From contig CAUEEP010000927.1 in the NCBI GenBank assembly GCA_958450365.1, positions 496,001 to 560,000 on the forward strand: a stretch of DNA of 64,000 nt, given 5' to 3'. Position 1 is the first letter of the stretch. Every line of letters starts with the position of its first letter. The DNA comes from Mesorhabditis belari (taxonomy: Eukaryota; Nematoda; Chromadorea; Rhabditida; Rhabditidae). Below the pieces are notes generated by a model. It saw only the letters and a program-made list of their open reading frames with translations. It was not told the DNA's origin and searched no databases. This document shows, piece by piece, positions 47,854 to 61,100 of this stretch. A program made the translations under genes and the position numbers.

Positions 47854-48284
47854 CGGTTAGTTCAAGCAAACTCTCAAGTGCTAGACGTCTTCAGGTTATG
47901 GTAAAGTCATATTATCAGCTCTATCGCCTAATGACTCTTCAATGTCTCATATAAAATTTGAATCTAATTCAAATTTGATCTCAACCAATTAAAACTCGCC
48001 TACTAGTCTCCGATTAATTTTTTTAAACAAAAAAAACTCGATCATTCATTCAGAAACTCGATTCATCGCCCGGATTTCCGTTCAAAATTTCTCGAGAGGA
48101 AATCTTTTTTTTTTCTTTTTTAACTGATTTGATCCCTCAAAGTATGGTCTTCTTTTCATCAAATAAATGAATCCATTGTGGTTTCCCAATTTTCTCTGTC
48201 TATCAAAAAAGACAGATTTTTTATCAGATAGGATTTTCTAGGAGTTGATCCCTCCCCATCTTTAGAGAATCCTTTCTTTTTCTT

Positions 48285-48335
48285 TTCTTTTCTTTTCTTT
48301 TCTTTTCCTTTCTTTTCTTTTCTCTTCACTAATCC
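48285..48335 (+). repeat. (TTTTC)n microsatellite
   Basis: About nine TTTTC units with one interruption. Confidence 0.9.
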
Positions 48336-49174
48336 TTCTTCAAGTCCATCCCATTGGATTCACTTCATTTGGACTTATTTCCTCTATTCATTTGGTCTTG
48401 GACCCGAGATCGGCAGATTTTAGCCATTTTCACTGACTCTGAGATCAGCCAAATCTTCAGCTTTACAAATGTTTGTATTTGAACATTTGTTATGAAGCTG
48501 AAGGATCCACTTTTTAGCCTTCTAGAATCTAACGTTTGTTATCAACCTGAAGGATTCACTTTTTAAAATTTAAAGTATAACCTGGTGTTAAAATCTAAAC
48601 CGAACTTTCGATTGGGTTTTCTTTTGGATGAAAGATTGCCTTCCCAAGATTACTTCAAACCCAATCTATTTGTGAATCTGCTTACTGACCATAAACCCTT
48701 CCCCCTATCATTACCTTATTCACCCATTCACCCATTCACCTTCAATTCCCTCTTTGAAGCCCTGTGCCTCAAAAATTAGCCAAATTTCCGAAGCTTTTTC
48801 TCATTTCTCATCTTCATGTGTCACTTGATCAAAAATATTCAAAAACTCACAAAAAATTGTGTGACTTCAGAGTTTTTTCTTTCACAAAACCTCACTTCTT
48901 TTCTTTTCTAGCAAAATTTTCTTATTTTTGTTATTTTTGAGAATTTTACCGGTGAAAATAGCGTGATTGAAAACGATAAAAATAGAATTCAAATTCAGAT
49001 TTGACTTTTATGCTTTAGTTTCTGAATAATAGGAAAACAAGATGTTAGTTTCTTATGAGAAAAAGCCAAATGAAAAAAAGAGCTCATTTTCTATAAGAAA
49101 ATGATTTTTGAAAGGTTTTTGATGGTTTTCTTTTATTTTTAAAACATTAAACTTATTGACTGTACACTTTCAGA

Positions 49175-52100
49175 ATGTCAGAATCAGTTCTATCAATGGA
49201 CTTGTCAAATGAAGAACATTTCCTCCCATCGTCACCAATTCTTTCCCTTTTGTGGATGTTCGGTTTCATCATTTTCGTCGGTCTTCTCTTAAATATTTAT
49301 GTCGTCCATCGATTGAATCGATTAGCGAAAAAAGATCGAGAACAGGTAAAGAAAACAATTGAGTTTTCTTCTTGAGAAAAAATTGAGAAACAAAAGTTTC
49401 TTAAAATTCAATTACTTTAAAGTTTAAAGTATTCAATAACATTTTCCTCGTTTGGCATTATCGTTATCCTTTAAAACCAGATTTCAAATCTCTTCTAAGT
49501 CCACTCTAAATTCAAATCCGCTTATCGCTTATCGATATTTCAATCTTCAAAAGAAACAAAGCCAAATCAATCTCTAACTGAATCACCCATCAATCACAAT
49601 CAATCATTAATCCATAATCTTTTAGTGGCTAAATGGCACTGGCGTTTATCTCCACGTGATGGCTGTCTCCGATTGTTTTTCACTTGTTCTTCTTTTTTCG
49701 CTTTTAGTTCTTCAAGTGATTTCACCGCTACTTGAAGAGACGATGTTGAGTGGAATGTGCAAGGTGAGGCTCATTTTATCTACTAGTTTTATCAGACTAT
49801 GTCCAACACCAATACAGGACATATAAGACTATGCCCAACACCAACTATACAACCCCTTTCAGAGTGTGGTCCTCTTCTCTCACTTTTCATACACAATGTC
49901 GATGTATTGTTGGCTTTGTATGAGTGCATTGAGATATCATGCTGCGAGAGATCCATTGAAGTGATTTCATTTTACCAAATCTCATCTTACATTAATCAAT
50001 TTCTCTCTACATCACTCAAACCTTCATTTCCAGATATTCGACCGTTTGGCGTTCTCCATTTTCTCTTCTCATGGCTGTTGGTGCAATCTCATTTCTTCTA
50101 AACCTTCACATATTCATCTCAGTCGATGGAAATCGAAAAACAGGATGCACTCTGTCGGATGATGTATGTGAAACTCAAAATCGCTTAAAATCAAGAATTT
50201 CAGGGTTTATCTCGATTATATTCATTAGCTGATGTGGTTGTTTCTTGTCTAATTCCATCAATTCTCATCTTATTGATGGATGTGAGAGTTCTCTGTTGTC
50301 GCGATCAAAGAAGACATTCCGATCCACTTCTACAAATCGTTTTTCACAAACCCGATGAGGAAACGGAAAAGGTAGAGAAGAGAAGAGAAGAGAAGACAAA
50401 AGTCAGTACTGACAATTGACTGACTGATTATCCTTTTTGTATTACTATTGGTTTCTAAATAACCTCTAACTATTGATCTTTTTCTAGAGACGTGCCGCAA
50501 CAATGCGTCGTTTCATGGTGGTGACTCTGGTTTGTCTTCTCCTTTCCCTTCCCGAATTATCCCTGCGAGCTCTTCTCTCTCTTCACCCTAACGCGAAGAT
50601 CCCAATCGCCGTCTTCTGTGCCTCAAAAACTCTCTACTTTGTCAAGGTTTGTACCAATCTTTAACTGAAAGGCATTCCCAAGGCTCCCCTTTGTTTTGTA
50701 CCTTATTTTGTACCTTCTCCCACTCATTTCCACTTCAATTTTAATTCATTTTAATCTCCCGTCATTTTCTGAAACATTTCAATGTGATTCAAATCAAAAA
50801 ATTCAATAAGAACTTTGAGATCAAATCTTTTATTTCTCATTTAAAAGCCATTTATCATAAATCCTCTAGTTTAAAGTCTGGCAAAATCTAATCCGTTCAT
50901 TTATCTCAAAAATCATTCAATTTCCGGCATTCAAAAGCCACAAGACATGACTTTTTTGAAAGAAAGAAAGAAAGAAAGAAAAGAAAATTCTGAGTAAAGA
51001 TTTGAGTCAAACGACAGGAAAGACGTCAAAATTCCTTTGGTTTTACTGAACGATTTGAATAGAGATAGTTAAAACTTAGAAATTTAAATGTTAAGCAAGC
51101 TTTATTAAATACAAAGTCAACAACATATTATTGCTAAAAGTGGCCTTTACATGTTGAGATAAGTCTGTTTACATGTTGAGATAAGTCAACTACGTAAATC
51201 CGACCTTTTCCCTCAGAAAAAGTCACTTGGAAGCGATAATTTGCTGAAAAATCTTCGATCACTTCCTCCGATAATCCCAGATAATTCCGATTTTCCGATT
51301 TCTTTCTTTTCATTTTCAATTTCCCTAAATCCGATTGTTTCACAGATTTCTGACTACAAATTTCTGGATTTGAGGATTTCTTTTATAAAAATAAAGAAAA
51401 AATGATTGATTTTGAATCTAAGAAAAATGCAAATACCTAATCTCTGTAATTATCGTATTGTATAGAATTCCTTTTATTTCATTCCAACAAAACTAATGAG
51501 CTATGTTACGTGAGATTCTGTGAAACTTAAGATTAGATTTATTGATAAGATTAGAGGAAAGCAAATAAGATTTGAAAACTTTTAAGTCCAAAATCTATAA
51601 ATTTTAGTTATTTTAATGATTCTACATCCTTTTTGATGATGTAGAATCCATTTTTAGCTCTTCATTGACCAATATAGACATTTGAGACTAAGAAATCCCA
51701 TTCCCATTGATTATTATTCATAAGCAAACGATTATTCTATTCAAATATCAGTCCAACGGAACATTTTTCTCCATTTTGACCCAAAAACTTGTTTTCTGGA
51801 ATCAGTGGATCAGAAAAATAAATGAAATCTTTCTCCATCCAGGCCTCAAAGGTTTCAAAGAACCTTGAAGCCTTTCAGGGAATTTGTTATGCAGAGAAAT
51901 GTTATGCAAAACTATTAGGAAATTGAAAAATTCCGATTTAACTCTAAAAACAACCATAACCTGCTCATGATCAGCTCTCAAAAACCATATTATCAGTTCT
52001 CTCAGCTCATTATCAGTTCTAAAGGACATGCCAGAACAATCGTTTATACTATAATAATCACAAAGATCATTTCATTTCGAAATAGATGATCTCAATTTCA

Positions 52101-52610
52101 AATTTCAGTTTTCCTTCAACGCGTTTTATTTGACGTCTTACGTGTTCGATCGAAATGTTCTCTCAAAAACGAATTCATCCAGACAGGTTTATTTTGAAAT
52201 CATTTTGAAATCATTATGAAATTCGGAATAATATCAGCAAAGATGAAATCTTATGTTTCAATCTTTTTCTCAGCAAAACACGTACAAATGAAAGTCAGCA
52301 AAGTCCGGAGATTGAGACGAAAATAAATTCTCGCATTTAAAACTAGTCAATAATTAATCGAATACTTTAAAAAAGAAGCTTGCCAAAGTTATTCTTATTC
52401 TTAAAGCTAAAGTCAAAGTTATCTAATCCTTTTCAGCTCTCAATCTCTGCTCGTCGTTTGGAGGAATGTCCAGCAATCACTCCACGAGAGAGATCCCACA
52501 CAATGTCCTATCGTGTCGCCACTCCAATCCCACTCTTGACTAGGAATTCATCATGTATCAATCTCGACTCAACCTGTGAATCCCCGCAAACCCCAAAGCA
52601 TTGGTTGTAA
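49175..52610 (+). CDS. Second rhodopsin-type GPCR, divergent
   Basis: Eight exons close in phase to 371 residues: 49175-49345, 49626-49763, 49863-49960, 50034-50163, 50204-50371, 50488-50646, 52109-52186, 52437-52610. The ATG is one base after CACTTTCAG, a likely trans-splice acceptor. TM1 ILSLLWMFGFIIFVGLLLNI; TM2 MAVSDCFSLVLLFSLLVLQV; TM3 YTMSMYCWLCMSALRYHAAR (ALRYHAARDPL standing for DRYxAVxxPL); TM4 FSLLMAVGAISFLLNLHIFI; loop-2 Cys in KTGCTLSDD; TM5 ADVVVSCLIPSILILLMDV; TM6 RRFMVVTLVCLLLSLPELSL; TM7 FSFNAFYLTSYVFD in place of NPxxY. Membrane signalling receptor, ligand unknown. It is not a close paralogue of the receptor at 38.5-44 kb. Intron 6 is long (about 1.46 kb) and shows no other gene. 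Confidence 0.85.
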
Positions 52611-53083
52611 AAGAGAATTTGATTTTCAATCTTTTCAATCTGTTCAATACCAAATCTCTATCCCAGTGTTCCAATGCTCGGCTTTAACCTTAATCTATTT
52701 TGTGTATCACACAAGAAGATCTACAGCCGTCTCGTGGAGTCTATTCCCCGGATCTCCGAGTTTTAGAGTCTTTGCTGACTGAGCATTGTTTGACATGACA
52801 TACCATAATTTCTGATCTCTTATGCTAATTTGTTTTTTGTTCTTTGAATCTGAAAACTCCATTGTTCTTTAACAATTCCCTTTCCCTTGGCCTCTCAAAC
52901 TTTTCCATTGTCGGGTATTCACGAACTTTACCATCTTTTCCAACTTTTCCGGGCTTTGTTCCATTGTCGGGTATTCACCAAACGTTGTCAAATTTTATCG
53001 GGTTTTTTTGAAAAATTCAATTGTAAAATAAACGTATTCAAATACGGGAAATTATAAAAGCATAGTATTCATTTAAAGGCAAT

Positions 53084-53089
53084 TTTATT
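53084..53089 (-). terminator. Poly(A) signal for EOGT
   Basis: AATAAA on the minus strand (TTTATT on plus), about 110 nt past the EOGT stop. The second GPCR ends at 52610, so these two genes converge with about 590 bp between their stop codons. Confidence 0.45.
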
Positions 53090-53196
53090 TGAAATCACAA
53101 TAGAGATCGATGGCAAGACTGGGGATGAGCAAGGAGAAATCACAAAAATATTTAAGAGAATAAAACTTTCGAGTCAAGGTTACCTAAAGCCTTCTT

Positions 53197-56100
53197 TCAC
53201 AGTTCAGTTTTAAGGTTTTCTTTGTCTTTTTGAAGTCTCCGAAGTTTTCGCTGCTTGGCCACGAATTTCGGGTTCCGTCGAACATAATCGATCATCTGAA
53301 AGCGCAAGATCTTCATTCAGATATTCAGGATAACTTTGTTTAGTTTAAGTTTTACTTTTTACCAAATCCAAATCTTTATGAAATTTCCAAAAGATAAAGC
53401 ACAAAGATTGGTATTTTGAATATCTGAAGATCAAGATAACAAGACCATGACTTGGAAAGTAAGCTGAGTTAAACAATGTACCACAGTACAGTAGACTGTA
53501 CTGTACACTAGACTTTTCTGTACTGTACAGTATACTTTTCTAACTGATATCTGATTCAATTTTTGAGGAAAATACATCAAACCAAATTCTGTATTTCTTC
53601 TTTTTCAAAATTTTGTTTTCAAGAAATTCCCTTTCAAAAACGATTATCAAAATTGTTTTTCTTTGTTGCTTAAAAGTGCTTTTCTTTTTCTAAATCTTCT
53701 TTTAAAAAACATTTAAATGTTCAATATGAGTGTCAAAAGAAAGAGACACTTGAGCCTAAGCCTAAACTGTGGAACAATGGATGGCCGTAATCTGGAATTA
53801 GATCAGAGTTCGATCAGAATTCGATCTGGAATCAAAACAGGGACTTGAGTGTAAAATTCTGAAAATCCTCTTTCTTTTGACACTAAATTCATGGTCATAA
53901 GTTAAAAATTCAATTTCTAGTACAACTTTTTCTTCTGACGTGAGTAGAAGCGGGGTAATATACACAGTTAAGTTACTGTAATTCGTTTCCTAATGTACTC
54001 TGTTCAGCAAAGCACCTCCGCTGAGAGATACGGTGACCACATTTGACATTTGAAAGAGCGACTCATCTCCAAAAAAGACTAAATCGAGAAACGAATCAAA
54101 ACACTAAAAACAAAGCAAAAACTCTTGCTACAATCTTTCACTACAATATGTAATTCAAAAAAAGAGCGGATAATCCGATAAAATTCTCTTCTCTTTTCAT
54201 AAACCTCGTGTCTTTTCGAATGAATCGTAATAAGTTACTTTTACTCTCAAAAAACGTTATTGGGGATTACGTGAAAGGGTTGTTTACTTCAATTTTTTCA
54301 ATTTAGTCAATTAATCGGATCATCCAAAATGTCCTTTCAAAGCTGGGGAATTTCTGGAAAACAAAAGTTTTTGAAAAAGATGAGCAAGAAAACAAAATAT
54401 TGAATTCGGTTTGCTGTATTTTGAATCTCAAAGATTGAATCGGACATAGCTCATCGACCTGTTATCTTCATCCAATTTATTGAACCTTGTTTGGATCAAA
54501 GGGACTTTTGAAAAAGGTTTTGAAAATAATTCTTCGATGGATTATCGGTGATCGGTAGCTCACATAAACTGTATATGTTTTAGGATCTATTCTTACGAAA
54601 GAGCCAGCCAAATTTCGTAAAATTGCTATTTTTATTTAAAAATTGATCTATATAAGAACTAAATTCTGATGATATCTTCAAGTTTTTAACTAAATTTAAC
54701 TGAAAATAGACAAACACAATGTCAGAAATCCTCTTTTCAAAAAACAATTCCATTTTTTTCCTGTAAAGGAAGTTAGTTGCCGTGACGATCTCATGATCGA
54801 GATCACGAGATCGAGATCATGACGATCGAGATCGAGACCAACGTCAAAGTTCTGTATAAAAGCAATGTGAACGAGCTGCCGAGGTGAGCCGTGGAGTCGT
54901 CTCTACTCTCCCAATCCCAAACCACTGAACCAACTATTATTGCTGTAATAAAGATTATATCTAAACCAACAATAATCACTACATTAGTACTAAGTTACAC
55001 AATTACATTGCTGAATTCAATAGAGTTAAATGTTAAGCAAGCAAGTTAAATGTTGTTATTAAATGCAAAGTTTCAGAAAATATGAAATTGTAATGAATAT
55101 TCTGATGAAAAGAGGAAATGAGATCTGGTTTTAAACGTATGAAAGCAGAAAAGGGATTGGTTATATGGGTTTAACTTTAAAAAACTCCTACAATACAATA
55201 GTTTTAAGCTATTTTGGCTGTATTACTGTACCAAATATTCCCAGAAGATTTCAGTCAATTCTATTCATCGCTTATTAACAACAACAGTTATTATCAGAGT
55301 AGCTTATTAGAATAGCTGTTCTATTCTCATCCGATTTCATGATCAATCTCCATTCATTATTCCCATTACCCAAAATATCTCCTCCAGAACTTTTTAATCT
55401 CTGCTCCATAAACAAATGACTTAAAACATTTCTAATCGAATTCCCTCAAAAAACCCTGTTTATCTCAAGTTTAATTACAGCCTTTTGAATGACGAGAAAA
55501 ATTAGCATTGAGACGTCAGAGAATCGTAAAGTCTCAGAGAAATCCCTCCATTATGTTGTACAGGAAATTTTTCTTATAAAAAAAAATGTGGATTAGTGGA
55601 TCCGATCCATTAATCCGATAGAGGGAAATTAAGCGGTCAACTAGAAAACAAAAACCCGTCTTTGATTTTGAGATTTTTCGGCAATTGAATATTTCTATTT
55701 CTGGAAAAGGGTAATAATCTGCAATCAATTCTGCAAATTTTTGACACTCTAATCCCATTGGGAACAAAGGGAAATGGTCGTGGATTTCTATTCAGGAATT
55801 AAATAAGGTCCATAAAGAACCAAATAGGGACCAAATAGGGACCAAATAGGAACTGAATAGGAATTAAATAGGAACTAAATAGGAACTATAGAGGAACTTT
55901 AAAGGAACCGAATAGGAAGTAAAAAGGAACTATAGAGGAACTATAAAAGGACATATTTGGTTCCTTTATAAGGAACCAAATAGGAACCACATGGAACCAA
56001 ATAGGAATCAAATAGGAATCAAATAGGACCCTGTTTAACAACTCAACTTTCGTTTACATTTTTGAGAAACGAACGTATATTTGAGAAAGAGATTTTTGAA

Positions 56101-58019
56101 CGATCTTCTTGATTTTTGGTCAAGTTGGAGTGACGTTAAACTATCTTTTAAACTGACTAAAAAAACTTTTTAAACCTTAAATCTTTCCTAAATTTAATCT
56201 TTATCTAACCTGTTTAACAATGCGAATAAATTCCGTCTTGTCAAATCCATAATTCGTGAATTTCTTGTGTTCTTCTTCTGGCCGAGTCGGATGTCTTCCA
56301 ACACTATCAGACCATAACAATTCTTGCTGAAATTCAAGAATAAGATTATAATATAATAATATAATCCTAATAACAGTTTGATAAGCTATTCAGCTTTATT
56401 GAACCCACTTTTTGCCAAGTGAAATACTTGACACCGCGAAGCCGCGCCAAATCCCAATAACAATTGGAATCATCGCAGTTATAACTAAAAAAAAACTAGT
56501 GTTGGATAAGTATTTTCTAACAGAAAACAATAAGAATTCAGCATTGAGAACCCACATTTCAAAAACGGCAGCCCAATCGGGCAAAAAGAGCAAATGGGTG
56601 AGTCCAGAGCCGTGAATTGACATGAAAATATCCGAGTTGTGAGTGAGCTGCAATTGTTGCAAGAATGGAAGCTTCCTGAAATTTTCAAATTGAATCAAAT
56701 CAAATTTTCATTTGACATTTGTCCTTAAAACAATCACCAAGTATAGTCCACCATTTGCACTTCAACATTCGGCAGCTCTTTCATCGCTTCCAGAAGCTAA
56801 AAGGCTTTTTAAGCAAGATTTAGCGAATCTAATGTCAATTTTGTACTTGTTTCCGAGATTTATTTCTTTGTCATCGATTTCTCTACAATAAATTCACATT
56901 CACATTCTGTGTAGACCTTTTTCCTCCTTAACACCCTTTCCCAAATATCATGGAAACACTTGTTGCTCGGCTGGAGTGTGTGTAACAAACACTTTTCTTG
57001 CGTGTCGTCGATTCATCAAAAAGCCAACCAACCCGAGATCACCACTAAGAGAATTTTCAATCGAACAAGCTGATCATTCTTTCGTTAATCTAATTGTATC
57101 AATTGGCTTACTCATTCAATCACAGCACGTGACAAGCACTCCTTGATCCCTTGCCTGAAGCCTAATTTCTCCAAAACTACATTCAAATTTTTCTTCGATC
57201 TCTCTGCTTTGCTCATTTCAAATCTCCAAATCTAATTTGATTCAACTGGACCGTAACCACATTTGTATGACTCAAATCGGATTAACCATCCGAGAATTTT
57301 CAAATTTTAGCAACAACGGCTACAAGTTTGAAGGATTTGGCATGTTTTCATTCACGAGATTGAAAATTCTGCTGAATAAACGTGACTCGATCGTAGAGGA
57401 CAAGTGGGGGTCAAAAATTAAGAATAGAATTTTTGTTTTTTTGGTTTTCTACGATTTGAAATCTTCTTCGCTTGTTCAACGGTTCGATTTCAAAAATCTT
57501 ACCGAGGATTTGTTATCGACGTATTGAGATATCGAGGACAAATTAGATTTGGAGATGGCTTAATGGTGTTTAAATCTTATGGAAAGAAAAGAGATTCACA
57601 TAAAATGAGTCTGAGGTGCAGTCGTTTTCCCTTCAAAAGACAGATGCCCTTCTTGAGAGAAGAGATTGGAAAGAGAAAGGGAGAGATCCAAAAAAATCAG
57701 CAAAAGATCTCATGGCTTGGGATTTGCTCTCACCCATTACACACTCCAAGTAGAGTAGATACACACAATCTATTATAGATCCAGGTTAGACAATGAATTC
57801 TATAGAATTTAGAATTGCTAGATACAATAGAGAGAATGCTAGGAAGGATAACAGACAACTACCTCTCTAAATATTTTAATACCAAAGCTACTTTTATAAA
57901 AGCACAATAAAGGAACAGTTATTTTTTTTTTTTTTTTTTGGCCCCCCCTTTTTTTTTTTCCCCCCCCCCCACCCCCCCCCCCAAGGGGGGGGCCCCCCCC
58001 CTAGGGGGATGAAAAAAAA

Positions 58020-58051
<32 letters not shown>

Positions 58052-58110
58052 AAAAATTTTTTTTAAAATTAAAAAAAAGGAAATTTTTAAAAATTTTTTT
58101 TTTTTTTTTT

Positions 58111-58160
<50 letters not shown>

Positions 58161-61100
58161 AAAAAATAATAAAAAAATAATTTTTTTTTTTTTTTTTGCC
58201 CCCCCCCTCCCCTCTCCCCCCCCCCCCCCCCCCCCCCCAGGCGAACAAACTATCTAGATAACTAATAAAACAAGATGTACGGATTGCTAAAAATCTAAAC
58301 AATAAGTTTCAGACAATAGGCAAGTCAATTAGTCTATGATAACTGAATTCATTGACGTGTTTAACTGTCTTAAAGCCTCAAGCTGTCCACTCCATTATCA
58401 TGCTTCTATTCACTATCGGTTTTGTCAAATCCTTTGTTTAACTGTTCCTTTTCGTCCCATCTGGTTTCAATGATTAGGTGAGACGAAGTGTCTCAAAAGA
58501 TTTCCCCCAAAAAACTCGAAAAGACAGCTCATGGATGGGTCTCCTTTCCCATTCTTTCCATCCATTACACCCTCTTGCTCATTCTCATTCTCCTTTCCTC
58601 CTTCAAAGCTTTCTTCAAAGCCTTTCTTTCCAATGGCGGCTCCTGTGCCCTATCGAACAAACGTTGACAAGGTATGAATGAGTGGAGAAATCGCAATGAA
58701 AAGCTTCTTTTTTTCTTTTGCTCAATCTCTCATGCTTTCCGCATCTTTCCACACTCACTATGTACAAGCACTCACTTCCGGGCTTTGTGTTTTCGTATTT
58801 TTTTGTTTCCTTTGCTAGCGCCTTTGAGTGAAAGCCTTTTTGACTGCAGCATCTTAACCTTTCAGCTAACCTTATCATGAAACTTTGTTCTTATTGCCAC
58901 AAAGAGTCATTCTAAAGCTTGATTCACCATTTGGGCTTTCTGCATTACCTAAATCAAACCTTTTGAATAAAAAGTCAAAAACCCTTTCGCATTTCTTTTG
59001 TCTTTATTTTTGAGAAGTGTGAAGAAACTGGATCTCCCATGCGTGTTACTTGGATATCTTTTCTTTTTTCTGAAATCCTCCTCAAGCTGTAATGCTGAAC
59101 AATAGCTTTTTCTACTCACAATGAGCTTATTGACGGATTTTAGCTATAAGAAACTATTTAAAATTAGATTCTTTTTGAGTCTAACAATAAGTTTCAGATT
59201 GTAACGACACCAGACAATCTATCCAAAACAAATTTGCGTTTGAGAATCACGCTATTTCTACATTTTTCTTTGTTTTGCGAACTTTCGAATCAAGAAACCC
59301 GATAATTCTAATCATTTTGACGACTTTTCTGCTAATCTTTAGCCATTTCTTTTGATGGATTTTGATTTTACGTAATTTCTCGTTTTCAGCAACTTTTTTA
59401 GGGAAAGTTTTTCTTCCAATCCTAATCCTCACATTCCATCCATCCTAAGTGATTGTGAATTTATTTTTTTTTTAAAAAGAAAGATCCCTCCATCTCTTAA
59501 ATGCCGAAATCCGGTGATCCGCAGTGAGCGTAGGCAAAAATAACATGGGGAAATTGCAAGATTTTCTTTATTAAATGGATTAGCAATTCATTTCATTTTT
59601 CTTTCCGACTTTCAACTACATTTTTTATATCTGATGGGATAATTGGTTTTGAAGGGGGCTTTAAGTGGAGAAGTCCCTTTTGATCAGCAGAAGTACAAGA
59701 TGAACTCGAAGAAAAGAACAACAAAGTAAAAGAATGGGGGACAAAAAGAACGGATAACGATCAATTTTAAAATACGTAAAGTTGCAACGAAAAGTAAAGT
59801 AGCCAGTTAAAAGTTCGGTAAAGTTATTGGGTTTGGAGAATAAGTCTTTTTGTTCCTTTTCGTAATTCCGTTTAAAACCAACAAATGCACCAATTAAACT
59901 ACGGTTTTTTTCATTAGAAAGGCTAATTATTTTTCTACAAAACAACATTAAAACGGGTTTTAAATGTCTTATGATTGGATTTTTGCGGGAGTGTGAAGTC
60001 GGGTAGTCAAAAAGGGTGATGATGCTGTTTAGACACTTTCACTAAGGAAATCTATCTTGATGTCAATAGATAAAAGATAGAGCATAAAAAGTTAGATATA
60101 TTGCCAAATTTTCAGAGAAATTCATTTAGCCAATTTCTTCTTAGAGGTTTTTATAGATTTTTATCAAAAAACACGTGTTTTCACTCTCGAATTTGCTTGA
60201 AAGTGAGCCCAAATTGACTTTAAAAGATTGAGAAATTGATCAATAAACACTTTTTATTTAGAGGAAACCATAGATTAATTGGTAAATTTGTTATTTTTTA
60301 AAGGAAATATGAAAAGAAATGAAAGGACTTATTCACCAACCTAATATAACGGTAATGAAACAGATCAAGTAGAGCTAGTAGAGCTGAAACAGATCAAGAG
60401 CTTCCTTCATCTGTTCTTTACTGCTATACATTGACAAATTTTGTCTGATAAGTAGTCCATTTCTCATTTTCCATAAACCTAATAGAAAGCAGTTTCGCGT
60501 AGAAAACGTAGAAAGCTAGTAGAAAGCAGTTTCAGAAAAGCTTCAGTTATCAAAAATTGACCATATCCCATAAAGCTCAATCTCTCAAAATTTCCTTGGT
60601 CTTTTTTATGCTTCAACCTTTTTTTTCTTCTTCAACAAGCATTCAAATTCTTGCAAGCCTATTTTTCATTTAGACAATGCCCTCCTATCCACCGATTGTC
60701 TATTATCGGGACACTTTCGGTCTCGATACATCCGATATGAAACGCTCAGATTCGATGACCACATGCAGTGATGACAGTATAACAACGAAAAGCACAGGTA
60801 AACGAATTTCCATTACCATATTGCTTTATGAGCTCACAATCAGCCAGTATTTTTCCAGCTAGCCGATTAAAACCATTCATTCCACACCAAGCTCTAAAAA
60901 CAAAGTCCCCGATGTGTTCGAATTGCTCACTCAATCCAAAGTGGATTCAATTCGTCATTCAATAGCCGATTTCCCCTGTGGTCTAGTTTTTTTAGCCCCA
61001 AACAGTTGCCTCTTTTCAAGAAACGATAATCGTTCCTTCAATGACTTTTGAAAAGAAAAGAACTCATCAAAATGGTGAAAACAAAGCGGTGAAGATCGAT

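Larger units (their letters stand above)
46630..49170. other. Intergenic, repeats only
   Basis: Apart from the MITE at 47619 and the TTTTC microsatellite at 48285, I see no exon. The promoter of the second GPCR should lie in the last part. TAT(G)AAGCTGAAGGATCCACTTTTTA occurs twice, diverged (about 48492 and 48545). Confidence 0.5.

Noticed and set aside
57237..57527. 96-codon plus-strand frame in the EOGT intron
   Set aside because: No motif, no splice context, and next to unreliable sequence.
58087..58302. Gly- and Lys-rich frame
   Set aside because: It is the translation of the homopolymer artefact.
60859..60957. Extra exon of the nested four-TM gene ([10 protein letters not shown] region)
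   Set aside because: Its end cannot be joined in phase to the next exon with a reasonable donor, whereas exon 60677-60797 joins directly to 61138.
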